Of a stretch of DNA of 18,983 bases, positions 1 to 12,300 are shown in pieces. The position numbers were made by a program, and so were the translations under genes. Source of the stretch: Rhodospirillaceae bacterium (lineage in GTDB: Bacteria; Pseudomonadota; Alphaproteobacteria; UBA7985); assembly GCA_002700865.1 (NCBI GenBank), contig PAFB01000053.1, positions 1-18,983 on the forward strand, in the 5' to 3' direction. How positions within the stretch are numbered: position 1 is the stretch's first letter; every line of letters begins with the position of its first letter. The notes under the pieces are model-generated. The model saw only the letters and a program-made list of their open reading frames with translations, did no database searches and was not told the DNA's origin.

Positions 1-134
1 CTGTGCTCTGATTTATTTTTGGTAGTGAAACGGGATATTATCAAGCAAAACGTCTTCAGAGTGGGACAATTGACAGTCTGTATTCTGTCGGATTCGCAAA
101 GAACTAAGAATCTTCTATCGCCCCTCTGAAAGCT

Positions 135-163
135 TTGGATTTTTGTGGGGCCTGGCCTAAATA
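135..163 (+). promoter_or_regulatory. Weak candidate sigma-70-type promoter
   Basis: TTGGAT at 135-140 and TAAATA at 158-163 are separated by 17 bases. They match the consensus boxes at about three of six positions each. The position, roughly 150 bases before the preferred ATG, is reasonable for the only gene here, but the match is poor and unsupported by anything else. The perfect TTGACA at 70-75 is an alternative -35 without a good partner. Confidence 0.18.
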
Positions 164-307
164 TTTCGTCGGAGAATTGTATTTGTTCGGCTGAAGTTTC
201 CATCAACGCTTTTCTTGTTCCGTACTTTGCTCGCGTTCGTTCTTCACCTGCGCAAATGCAGCACGCGCAATGTCCCTCTTGTCGGTAAAGGGGCGGCATT
301 GCCTTTT

Positions 308-314
308 AGGCGAG
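308..314 (+). promoter_or_regulatory. Putative ribosome binding site deciding the ATG start
   Basis: AGGCGAG lies just upstream of tandem ATG codons at 317 and 320. AGG ends 6 bases before the first ATG and 9 before the second. No purine-rich Shine-Dalgarno element sits at a suitable distance from the upstream in-frame TTG at 215, since the nearest, GGAGAA at 171-176, is almost 40 bases away. This favours initiation at 317 or 320. Confidence 0.4.
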
Positions 315-316
315 TA

Positions 317-3300
317 ATGATGTCGGTTCCTTTTTCAAAGCAGCTACCCAGGCGTGTGCCGAAGCTGCCGTTCAAAAAGCTGCTAAAGCAGCATTTGAAG
401 CGTAAGTCGGACGGAAATTTAGGGTTCAAGGAAACCCTCGCACAGGCAAGCAAGCTTGAGCTTGATACGCTTGAGCCGCGTATCCTGCTGAATGCCGACA
501 TCATGGCCCTGAATCTCGCCGATACCGACGGCGATATTCGCAACAACGATCTTCTCATCCGCCTGTTTGACGAAACCGAAGAAGTCAACGGCGAGTCCAT
601 CCAGAAAGCCCGCGTGCAAATTCTCGACACCAAAGGCGGGCAGGTTCTGGCATTTGGTGATCTGGCAGACATCTCCGCTGTGCAGATCACTGGCGCGGCA
701 GGGGATGACTCCTTCCGCATTGAATCCTCGACCCTCGATCAGTCTGCTTCGCTCAACGTCATTCTCGACGGTGGCGAAGGGTCCAACAACATTGTGTTTG
801 ACACCACCCGCGACACAAACTGGACCATTGACGGGGAGAATCAGGGGACTGCATCCGACGGCGTGATTCAGGTGACGTTCACCGACATGCAGAGTCTGGC
901 TGGCGCGGCTGACAACAACGATACCTTTGTCCTCAACGAAGAGGGAACGCTGGAGGGCGTTCTGGATGGCGGTGATGCGGGTTACGACACGCTGATCTCC
1001 AACAAGGCAACCACCGATGTTGTCTACACCCCGACCGGTCCGACGTCCGGCATTCTGGATTTTGATTCAACGGTGGTGTCATTTGACGGGCTGGAGCCCG
1101 TCACGCTGACGAACACCGCGCAGACCGTCTCCGTCGATCTGCAAGCTACTGGTGAGCACAGCGTTTACACCGCTGAGCTGGTCGCAGGCACCACTACGGA
1201 TTTAGTTCTGCAGTCCCAAGATGGCAGTTCGGTCGCGTTTGAAAGCCTTGCCTTCGACATGCCGACCGACACGCTGAAGATCATCAGCTCTGACGCCGAA
1301 GTGACAGTCGATATTCAGAGTTTCAACACCAGTATTTCCGGCACCGACATATCTGGCCTCGACGTTACCATCCAGACCGAGCACATCTTCGTTTCCAGCG
1401 GCGTGGATATTGGCACGTCCGGAACGACGGTTTCCAGCGTCACCTTGGAAGCGGAAAACGCGCTGGATGTCTCTTCCGGTGGCACCTCGGATCTGCAAAC
1501 CCTCGTCGACCACTTCTCCAGCGGTGCGACGCTGAGCTCCACCGTGGATGTTCAAGGCGGCATTTACGCCTCCGGCAACGTGGTGATTTCGTCCAAAGTG
1601 GATCTCGACGCGGTGATTGACACCATCGGCAGCGTCTCCTTCAGCGGTGACGTCGAAATCAGCGATCTGGTTTCCAGCGTCACAGTTGGCGCTGCGGCGG
1701 CAATCAGTGCTGGCGGCACCGTCACAGTCAAATCCACCTCTGAAAGCGACATCCTGATCGACGCCGAAGCAGCGATTTCGACAGTGGAGGTGGAGACCAA
1801 GAGCCGCACGACCACGACCATTGACGATGGCGCCAGCATCGTCCACGGGACTGGTTCTTCGAACATTAGCGCCGTTGATACCACCAACGTGGACATCAAG
1901 CTCGGTCCAGATGATGCCGAGCAGGGGATCATCGATACGGGCGGCGATCTTGTTCAGGGGACCTTGCAACTGGCCAGCATTCTGACCCTCGATCTTGACC
2001 GCGAGACGCGGGTTAGCGTGGGCAGCGCGACCTTGGGGGACGGCGGTTCAGGCGATCTGTCCATTCAAGCCCAGAGCAGCGGCGAGATGGACTTGCAGGT
2101 TCAGGCGACTTTGGTTGGAGCCAGCACGCTGACGTCAGTCGATACCGTCAGTTCGACCCTCACCAGCACGACGGTCCGCGGTTCAAGCCTGAACCTCAGT
2201 GCTGACAACGATACCGACTACTCCAACGTCGCAAAATTTGTCATCAATGACATCTCCGGCTCAACCACTGCATCAGCCACAACGGCAGATATCGATGTCT
2301 CCGGAAACGTGGTGATCAGCGCCAACGATGACTCGATCATCACAAGCCTTTCCGAAAGCCTGTATCTGGTTGCCAGTGGCATCACCGGTATTGAGCTCAC
2401 CAACACCTTCGCGATCAACGAAGTGAACAAGGACGTCACCGCCTTCATCAGTGGCGGCATTGTGACGTCGACCGCAGGCGCGGTCTCGGTAACGGCAGAC
2501 AATGGGCAAACCCTCTCTGCCCGTGCGAAATCAAAGAGCCTGGTCGATGGAGGCGTGACGACGCCCAATATTGCCAGCTACTCCTTTGCTCTTGGCTCCA
2601 ACGTCGGCGCGAACATTGTGCGCGGAGAAATTACGGCCGAGATCAAGGACGGTGCGAGCGTTACCGCAGATGGAGATCTGGCGGTCACGGCGACCAACGA
2701 CCTGATCATCCTGTCGCGTACACAGGGCGGCGCTGATCAGATTGGTGGCGCGGGCGCGGCTGTAGGATTGTCGGTGGCCTTCAACCTGATTGGATTCCAG
2801 TATTCGGCGACGGCCTTCCTGAGCCTCATCGCCGATACGTTGGTGGGCTATGACTTTGCCGACTATGGCGATCGCTTCAACACCACGGCGCAGGTTTCGG
2901 CCTCTACACTGGTTGCGGGCGGTTTGATTTCGGTACGGGCCAACAACAATTCGTTCATGAATTCGGTGGTAACGGTCAAAGCCAAGTCTGACGCGGATAG
3001 CTCGATCTGGCACCAAAAGGTGGAAGCCGCCGGTTTCGGTTTCTCCATGTTAATCGCCAACTCGAAGATCAATTCCTCGACAACAGCGTCTATTGTGGAT
3101 GCTTCCGGTAGCCATTCCATTACCTCCAGCAATGCAGGAAGCGTTGATACCAGTGCCGGCACGGGGAGTGTGTTTGTCGAGGCCAATGACAGCTCTCGGT
3201 TGGGCAGTGACGCGGCGGTGATTGCCGGCTCAGTCACCGACAACGACTTCTTCCCCGGGGCCAGCGCAATCAGCTCGAAGATTGGCCAGTTCACCCCGGC

Positions 3301-6300
3301 AAAATACCGCACCGATGGCGGCAACCTCTATCACGCAACCTACCAAACCGATGGCGCGACCGTCACGAACAATGACAGCAACTCCACCGTTTCTGGAACG
3401 GCGACCGTCAACCTGAATGACACGGTATCTCTGAGCGAAAGCTACCTGTCGACCACGACGAGTGATACCGGGGTTTCGACGGGGCGTGCGGGCAGTGTTT
3501 ATCGCTATTTGGGCACAACCGCTGATCTGGACCTGGCGAATGCTGATTATACAGATACCAAACTGTGGGAAGACACGGCTTCGCGCGGGGATGCTGAGAC
3601 GGGTTTCCTGCAAGGCTTGTTTGGTATTGAGGCGACAGACCAGTCGGTCACGCTGAACTTTGGCGACCGCGTCGGCACGACCAGTGACTATGAAGAAAGC
3701 AATGGAGGCCAAGGCAGTCCGGACAAGGTCTATCGCTACCTTGGCACCACGCAAACAGTAGACCTGTCGACCACTGACTTCACCGATGAAGACTATTGGC
3801 AGGAAGTGCTGGAGACCAACCTTTCGCTGGCGGGTCTGAGCAAGGCGAATTCGGACAGTATCGGCGTCGGTGCCATCTTCGTCCGCAACGAGCTTGAGGC
3901 TGTTACTGAGGCGACGATCACCAACTCATCCGTCAATGCAACCGGTGACGTTGATGTCAAAGCGACGCAAGCCTCGGAGCTGTCTTCGGGTAGTGATCTC
4001 GGTGTCGAGAGCGACGGTGGCAGTCACTGGGGCAAGACCGCGACAACCGATACGGGGACCTCGTTGGCGATTGGCGGGACGGTTGTTGTTAACGCCTTGA
4101 TCGGGGGCGCAACTGCTTCGATCACCAATGGTTCAACTGTGACGTCGAGCGCGGGCGCGGTGAACGTAGCTGCTTCAAACGAAGCGGTTCTCAATGCGTC
4201 GAACAAGGCCTCGGTGGGGAGTGGTTCTGACGCCTACGGTGGCTTTGCCGCCTACAACACGCTTGGTTATGAGTTCACTGATTTTGGCACGGCTACGCTG
4301 GATACGTTGCTGGGCACTGATCTGATGACCAAGAACCCGGCGGATGCGATCGCAAAGATCGAAGACAGCACGGTAGCGGGTCAAACCGGGGTTAACGTCA
4401 CGGCCACCAATGCGGCATCTCTGTCAGCGCAATTGGATTCTGACACAACCTCAAAAGCTGAGGCATTCCAAGGGGCTAGCGCTGCTGCGGCGCAAGGTGT
4501 GCTGGCCTCAAACATGATTGCCGGCGAAGCTGCGGCTTACATCAAGAACGCTGCCACCGGCTCGTCCAACAGCGTCGATTCCGCAGCGGGCAGTGTCACC
4601 GTTGTTGCAACGGATCAGATCACGCTGGACAGCAATACGGTCATGGTTACCGGCGCTTCGAAAACCAATGATTTGGGCATGGGATTGCTCAATAATCTGG
4701 CTGACCAGCTGCTGTTCTCACATTCCTACACCACCAAGTCTGGCACGCAGACAGTCGAGTTTGGTGAGCTCGTTCTGATCGCCTCAGATTATGGCAGCGA
4801 TTCAGACAGCGTAGCGGTGGCCAAGCGGGGGACGAAATACCAGTATCTTGGGCAGTCCGCCTCCATCGATTTGTCCTCTGCCACTGAGACCTTCAGCAAA
4901 GACGCCTGGCGCGTCGTGGATGATTCGAATGTGATCGATAATTCGCTGGTCAAAATGGCGGCTAAAGGTCTGGGGTTGAACAAGAAAACCTCCGCCAAAG
5001 CTGCCTTTGCACTGGTTGCCCGTAACGCAGCGGAAGGCGGGGCTAAAGCCTTCATTCAAAACGCAACGGTAACGGCGCTGAACGATATCAAAGTAGAAGC
5101 CCGCGAAGAGGCTTCACTCTCTGCGCTGGAGAGCAGCACTGTAGACGCTTCCGTCACCACGGGCGGGGCTATCGCGACCAACGAGCTGAACTCGACGGCC
5201 AAAGCCTTCATCCTGACCTCCACAACCACCGCTTATCGGGGCGATATTGAGGTTGAAGCCCTGAACCTTTCAACCCTGCGGGCTCGGACCTCAACGGAGA
5301 TGAACGCCACGGGTAACTCTGCAGGGGTTATGGCGGGTGTGATGGCCTTTAACAGTGTGGGCTATGACAGCTCCAACCTGTTTTTCCAAGCCATGGATGC
5401 AATCTTTGGCTCCGGCTACCTGATCGGTCAGGAACCGGTTGGTGCCGAAGCTTACATCGAGAACTCGACTGTTGTTGCGCAAAATGGCGATGTCATCGTG
5501 AACGCAAAAACCCGCGAGGTGCTGTTCAACCTCGACAGCTCGGTGGATGCGGATGATCTCAACGATGCGGCGGTGGAGCAGGACGATGATGCGGACGCCG
5601 CCGCGGATATCGTCATCATCCAAAACCTCGCCGCCCTGTTCGATGCCGCAGGCGTCGCCTACGAAAAGACCGACAGCGACGGAACGGCTTACGACAAGCC
5701 CCTCTCGGTCGAGATGATCGATCCGTCTAATCTGTGGTACGTCAAAGACAACACCGGCAGAACCTGGCACGTCAGCACCAATGATTCAGGCGTTGTCGAA
5801 GTCGCGCAGGCCAATATTGTCGATGCGACGGTCAGCAACAAGGCGTCCAGCGAGGCCAAGAATGACCGGGCGCTGTTTGACGCGGTTGTCGCCAAGAGCA
5901 ATGACAAACAGGGCAAAAAGTTCAGCGAGCTGAAGTACGGTGCCAGCGGCTTTGCTGCAGCGGCGGTTCTGGCAACCAACCGGATCGCGAGCGAAACCAA
6001 AGCCTGGATCAGTAACTCGGATACCACCACTGGGGCCGACTACACCACAACTAGCGCTGTGCAGGCTCTGGCTTACGGTGACAAAGTGGTTTCGGGTTCC
6101 GATGTCTACACCTACACAGGCTCCAACCTGAACACGGCGTTGGACTTCGACTATTCGACACGCAGCCCGATTGCTTCGCTGGAAAGCGGGGATCGCGTCA
6201 AGTTGGTGGAAGATTGGAGCACGTTCACTGCTGGTAACGTGCTGGAATACACCGGCAGCACGCTGACTGATTTCGAGTTCATCAGCAGCACCGAAGGTCA

Positions 6301-9300
6301 GTCCGGCTTTGCTCAGGTTGCTGAGGTTTATATCGATCTGAGTGACAGCACACAGGACTATGCCACCAGCAGCAATTGGTCGCTTGTCAGTGGCTCGGTG
6401 GGGAGTGTTCGGGCGGGCAGTGATATTACTGTTACCGCCGATGATTCCGCCAACTTGCGTTCCGACGTGAACCTCGAAGCCTCTTCATCTGTCACCAATA
6501 ACATGGATGTCTTCAAGCGTCTGGCGGCTGACATCTTTGAAGGCGATGTCAAATTCACCACCCAGTCCGGCACGCATACGGTCGCGGTCGGTGATTATGT
6601 TTACATCGCCTCTGATTTCGATGATGCGGATGAGCGCGGCAAGACCTATCAGTTCCTCGGTCAACTGGTCGATGATGAGCGTGTTGCGCAGGAAATGGAC
6701 TTGTCGGCGCTGACCGGTACGGATCTCACAAGTGACTCCTCGAACTGGGAAGTCTTGGCTGACTCAGCAGCGCTGGAAGGGGTGTTCGCCAACGTCGGAA
6801 ATATGGCTGACTCGGATAGCGTCGCCACCGGCATTACGATCGTGACCAACGAAGTCGATGCAGCCGCCTCGGCGACTGTTTCAAACATCACGGCAGTTTC
6901 GGCCGTTGATCACACCGCCGCAAACAGCAGCACCGCGCTCACGCTGGCTGAGCACGATCGCCTGGTGGTACAGGAAGCAATCGCCGGTTTCGATGCCGGT
7001 ACGATCTTGACCTACACAGGCACGGCTGCGCTGTCGGACACGGCGGGCAATCTGCTGGCGACCTACTCAAGTGACTTCGTCGAAGATACGGAAACCGAGC
7101 ACGATATTTCCGTCACAGCGACCGAAAATGCCTCCATGCTTGCGCTCCTGAAAACGGTGGTCGCGTCCAGCGGTGGGAGCGCCTGGGGCTCTGGGGATGA
7201 CAAGGCCTATAACTTCATGCTGGCGACCAACATGGTCCGTGCTTCGGCGACGGTCACGGTTGAGGACGCGACGCTGGAGACCTACGCAGGCGACATCAAC
7301 GCCATCGCCAGCAACGCCGCGCTGCTCAACGCCAACACCAACTCCGAAACCAGCTCTGGTAACGAAGTGTATGGGGTCAACGGCGCCTTTAACACGCTGG
7401 GTTGGAACAGCTCGAACACGCTGTTCAACATCGTCGATACCTTCTTCGGCATGCCTTACGAAAGCGATCTGCTGAATTTGGCGTCGCCGTCGAGTGCGGT
7501 TGTCGAAATCACCAATTCGCAGCTTTCAGCCAGCGCTGATCTGACCATCACGGCGACCTCTCAGGAAGTGCTCAACGCCACCTTCTCTAACACCATGGAT
7601 TCTGCCGCCTCGGCAATCATCGGTGCGACTGGCGAGGCTTACGGGCTTGTGATGGCCTCCAACAAAGTCAACGGAGAGGCGCGGGTCACGATCACGGATC
7701 AATCGGGATCGTCCAAGTCGCTGACGGCGGGCGGCACGGTCACGATCGCTGCAACGGATGACATTACCCTGCACTCAAACACCACCATCATTACAAAGTC
7801 CTCGACCACCAATGATGGCGGTTTATCGGTGATTGGGAACTTTGACAGTTCGGTTCGTTTGGCAGATTGGGTGGCCGAAGATGCATCGACCGCCGGCACC
7901 CAAAACGTCGCGCTCAAGTACGGGCATCGTGTGCGGATACCAGATGGCGGCGTCTACCTCTATATGGGGACGGATCAGACCGTCGATATCAACGCCGCTG
8001 ATTACACGGACAAGGGGCTTTGGCGGGAAGAATCCACCGGTATCAAACCAATCGGCAACGTCAGCGACTCTGATTCGATCGCCATTGGTGTTTTGTTTGT
8101 TTTGAATGACTTACGATCGAGCGCCTACGTCGAAGTCGAGGACGCAACAATCGAGGCAACGTCCGGCAATCTGAGCATAAACTCCGACCTTTCATCGAAC
8201 ATGACAGCCAACGTAAACGCAGGCCTAAGTTCGTCGGGCGGCAGCGTGGTTGGTGAGGGTGATTCCGCCGCTTGGGGCTGGGTATTCGCGACCAATAACC
8301 TACTCGGGTCAGCGCGCACCAATGTCGTAGACAGCAGCCTGACTGCGGGCGGCAATATTACCGTCAATTCGCAAAACACAACGACGCTGGACGTTCTGAA
8401 CAGGTCTCAAGTCACCTCTGGCGATCAGGCGGTCACCATTCAGGCAGCGTTCAACACCGTTGGCTGGACCCCTACAGACATGCTGAACAATGCCATTCGG
8501 CTGGTGCTGGGGCAGGACTTCATCAGTGACGAAAAGCCGGTGAATGCCGAAGCTTTTGTGATCGATTCCACGATGGACGCAGGCGGCACGATAAGCGTCA
8601 CTGCCTCCAACACCGCGGCAATCGACGCCCAAAACTCCAACGACGCCGAATCCGCCGCTGGCGCGCTGACGGGGGCCGGGGGGTCGACGTCGGTGGTTTC
8701 GCTGGCGCTGAACAAAGTGTCGAGCAACGCCATTGCCCGCATTGACAGTGCGAACTTCACTTTTGAAGACGGAGTGACCGCTGTTCGTGTCGGCGATCGC
8801 GTTCGCGCCAGTGATGGCAGCATCTATGAATACAACAGCCAGAGTAACTTCCTGGCCTACCTGTTCAATCGTGGCACTGACTCTCTCGATCTCAGCACTG
8901 AAGATTTCTCGACCTCGCAGTGGACCCTGCTCAGCACCCTGACCGACGCTGACCGTACAAACGTGATCAACGCCGGTGGAGCGGCGAGCGTCACGGCGAG
9001 CGACAACGCAGTTTTGGACGCTGTGAATGATCTCAAATCCAAGTCGCAAACCATCAACACCGGCGGCCTGGATATCATCTGGAACCTCGTAACCGCGCAG
9101 CTCGACAACTACGTCTACACCACTGAATCCGGTACGCGCAGCGGTCTGAAAACCAACGATAAGGTCTATATTTCAGACAATTATACCGGCACCGCCAACG
9201 TAAATCCCGGCGAGATTTATGAGTTTATCGTCGAGGACATCACGGATTTCTCCGCTCAGGTGAACTTCCAGACCGAAGACTATGGCGATACCTCGCGTTG

Positions 9301-12300
9301 GTCGAAAATGGCGCTGGTATCCAACGCTTTTGACTTCACCACCGAATCAACCGCAACCGCTGATGTGAAGCCCGGCGATGTGGTCGAAATTATGTCGGGT
9401 TACTCCTACACCCAGACCGATCCTCTGGCCGCCGACCCTGCGGAAGCGGGCCAGCAGTACTCCTTCGTCGGTGAAATCACGGACTCAGCCTTTGACTTCG
9501 CCACCATTGATTACGCCAACGACAGCAACTGGGAAATTGTCTCTGACTTCAACCTGTTCAGCGACATTCCATACGTGAACCTCAATGTGAGCGCTTCGTC
9601 GTCGAATGCCATGGGTTTTGTTGTGTCTTACAACGACATGCGCAGCGATGCGATCGCAGGGGTGGCTCACTCGACGATTACAACCACCGACGGCTCTATT
9701 GCCGTGGACAGTGATGCCACCTCCCAACTGACGACCAACAACGTCGGTGAAGTAACCGCCGACGGTGGCAGCGCTTTCCGGGGCAAGCAGTCGGGCGAGT
9801 CCGTGACCTCGTTCTCTGGCCGAATTGCGACCAACGCCCTCAATTCGCAAGCTGTGGCTGATGTTGAGAACAGCACGCTGTCAGCCGGTGGCACCAGCGG
9901 CGATGTAACCGTGCTGGCGGACAACACCGCTGGTTTGAGCAGTGACCTCGACATGGAAACCATCGTTGAAGGCGCTGGGGATACGTTCACCGTTGGCTTG
10001 GCGTTCGTCTTCAACTCCATCGGCGCGCTGCCGCAAAACATCCTGTACAACACGATTGATGCGCTGATGGGCGCCTTGCCCGCTGACAATACACCTAGCG
10101 CGGCGGTTGCGACGGTGGAAGACAGCTCGCTGACTTCGGGGCGCGATATCAAAGTAATCGCCAATAGCGACATGGACCTTGACGCCAAGATTTCCAGCGC
10201 CGCGGTGACGACCGCGCTGTCATTGGGCGATAACGTCGGCATTTCAGTCTCCCCGGTGGTGGCGCTCAACCGAGGGTCAAGCAGTGCAGCGGCGTCGATG
10301 GCAGGATCGAGCGCCAGTTCCCAAGGGCTGATCCAGGTTTCCGCCTCAGATATTGGCACGGTGAACGCGGAGAATACGAACTCGTCAATGGCCGTGTCGG
10401 TCGGCGTCGGCAAGTCGTTGGCTGTTTCAATTTCCACGACCTTCTCCCGCAATATCCTGCGCTCGGATGTTGACGCCTCGATCAGCAGCTCGGGCAGCGA
10501 CGCGGCGCCGCTATCGGCGGCAACGGGCATCACCGTAACCGCTGACCGGCAAAGCTCTGTCGTTTCAGTTGCGAGCGCGGTATCGGCAACGGTGGCTCTT
10601 GGGGCCTCTGACAACACCATCGGAATGTCCGTTGGCGGTGCTGTTGCCGTGAACAGGTTGCTGGGCAAAACCACAGCTTCGATCACCGATTCCGTACTCA
10701 GCTCTCCGGCCATTACTGTGACCGCCAGCAGCGACGGTTCAGTGCAGTCAAAAGTTGTTGCGGCGGCTGTATCGGCTACGGTTGGGCCAAAATCGAGCAC
10801 GGGACTAGCCTTTGGTTTCTCAGTCGCCGACAACCTGATCGGCTGGACGATGGATGAGACCATCGCCGAAGACTTCACCAGCGCTAGCGACAGCGTTTAC
10901 ACGCTCAACGCCGGTGACATCATCAAAGTCGTCGATGGCACGTATCGCGGGCGTTACTTTGAGTATGTCGGCGATGGCGTCAGCCATGATTCCGACGATG
11001 GCGCCATAGATTTCTCCATCGAAGACTTTGGCGACACGCAAGCATGGAAGTCTGTTGGATATTCCCGCTCAGGCGACCAGTCGCTGACCTCGGCAGCAAT
11101 TTCCACCACGGAGACGCGGGCGCACAGTGCCGTTGCACCGGCAATCGTAATTGAGGCCAAGAACGCGGCGAATATCTCGTCGCTGGTGCTGGCGGGTGCG
11201 GTTGCTGTGTCTGCGGGCAAAAACGGAAGGGCCTTCGGCGGGGCAGGGATCTATAACCGAAACAAAATTGCCTCGGACGTACGCGCCTCCATCACTGGCA
11301 CGAACGCGAGCGGTGGCATGGTCGCGGGGTCGATCAGCGTTAATGCCTATGACGACTCAACCGTAAGTGCGCTTGCTGGCGGTGCCTCAGGGTCTGTTGG
11401 TGCGGGTGCATCCGGTGGCGGTGCGTCTATTGGTTTGGGTTCATCCGGTGCCACCAGCATCGCAATCGGCGTAACGGTTGCTTCCAACGAAGTCTCGAAC
11501 GAGGTCAACGCCTACGTTGACAGCGCGGACATTGATGCGACCGACCTCACGGTCGGAGCTTACACCCGCGGGGCGACGACCTTTACGGTTGATGACTTCG
11601 CGTCAAGCCAGTCAGAGGCGGAAACCGACCTTGATACCGCGAGTATGGAAGTTGAGGATCTCGCCGGTTGGATTGCGGGCGAGCACAGCGTCACTTCAGA
11701 CGCACAAACCATCCTTGATTCGATCAAAACCAAGATCAACACCGCTCTGGCCAGCTTGTCTGGGCCGTACAACAGCATCGACAGCGATGAGGCAATCCGG
11801 CTGGTTAAGGTCGCCGAAGATACGTGGCTTGTGATCATGCAAGATGGCCGTTCCATGGAGGTCGTGCTCCAGGACAACGGTGATCTTCACATCAGCACAG
11901 TGACCATCAAATCGCTGGCCTTTGCAGCTGCGGTCGGGGTTACGCTCAGCGCCAAGTCAAGTGTGGCGATCAGTGGAGCGGGGGCCTACGCTGAAAACTC
12001 AATCACGACCAAGACCAACGCTGCGATCCAGAATCAATCCGACGTCGATACGACAGGCGCAATTACCGTTCAGGCATCAAGCGAGGCGGGGATATCTGCT
12101 TCAGTGCTGTCTGCATCGCTGGCTATGGGCGCAGGCAAAACCGGCGTTGGTCTGTCCATGGGTGTGGCGATCAGCAACAACGAAATTGGCACCGACAGTG
12201 CGGCGAGCCAAATCTCGGCCAAAATCGAGGATTCCCGTGCGGTGTCGTCGGCTGGAAATATCATCGTTGACGCAGACAATGCCGCGGCCATCGCTGCTGA

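Larger units (their letters stand above)
1..316 (+). other. Non-coding leader upstream of the giant gene
   Basis: This stretch is visibly more AT-rich than the gene that follows. I see no gene, tRNA or terminator-like hairpin with a T-run in it. It holds an exact TTGACA at 70-75, but no credible -10 box lies 16-18 bases downstream. It also holds a short inverted repeat, GACAG (72-76) and CTGTC (85-89), and a weak -35/-10 pair at 135-163. From 215 the reading frame of the giant protein is already open from a TTG. The residues encoded by 215-316 (including the only cysteine in the frame) look like untranslated leader rather than protein. Confidence 0.6.
2330..3814 (+). repeat. Super-repeat copy 0 (divergent first copy)
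   Basis: This is the first and least typical copy of the long repeat. It contains an 'AINEV...TAFI' unit, a 'VGANIVRGEITAEI' unit and the landmark FNLIG at 2780. An Asp/Tyr-rich segment (LVGYDFADYGDRF) follows, then an 'IANSKI...TASI' unit. It ends with two consecutive aromatic modules. The order of landmarks matches copies 1-4, but the loops differ in length. Confidence 0.55.
4925..6757 (+). repeat. Super-repeat copy 2 (longest)
   Basis: The landmarks are ALVARNAAEGGAKAFI, GGAIATNELNSTAKAFI, FNSVGYDSSN at 5348, 'PVGAEAYIENSTV' and VLATNRIASETKAWI. It is lengthened by the first Trp-type module (5546-5818) and by a double aromatic module (4). It then closes with module 5. The extra modules explain why the landmark spacing to the next copy is about 2.0 kb rather than 1.1 kb. 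Confidence 0.6.
6758..8032 (+). repeat. Super-repeat copy 3
   Basis: Landmarks are DSDSVATGITIVTNEV, SSGGSAWGSGDD, MLATNMVRASATV and FNTLGWNSSNTLFN at 7388. 'PSSAVVEITNSQL', VMASNKVNGEARV and SSTTNDGG follow. The copy closes with aromatic module 7. It carries the incomplete module 6 early on. Confidence 0.65.
8033..9541 (+). repeat. Super-repeat copy 4
   Basis: Landmarks are SDSDSIAIGVLFVLNDL, SSSGGSVVGEGD, VFATNNLLGSARTNV and FNTVGWTPTDMLNN at 8450. 'PVNAEAFVIDSTM' and LALNKVSSNAIARI follow. The copy has an aromatic module (8) after the last strand pair and ends in two more (9 and 10). Confidence 0.65.

Noticed and set aside
72..89. Inverted repeat GACAG / CTGTC as an operator
   Set aside because: The five-base arms with an eight-base spacer are too short to be distinguished from chance, and no regulator gene is visible.
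215..316. N-terminal signal peptide starting at the TTG (hydrophobic LLAFVLHL)
   Set aside because: The hydrophobic run is only about eight residues and is followed by basic residues with no cleavage motif. The stretch lacks a ribosome binding site and is probably leader DNA.
500..1100. RTX nonapeptide repeats (GGxGxDxL)
   Set aside because: Only isolated DGG/GGDAGYDTL-like turns occur. There is no tandem array here or at the C-terminus, so an RTX call is not supported.
9667..10878. A 403-residue open stretch on the minus strand
   Set aside because: It lies wholly inside the giant gene and has the monotonous Ala/Thr/Val/Ser make-up expected from the complement of a repetitive GC-rich coding sequence. 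No recognisable domain is present, and many similar shadows occur along the whole strand.
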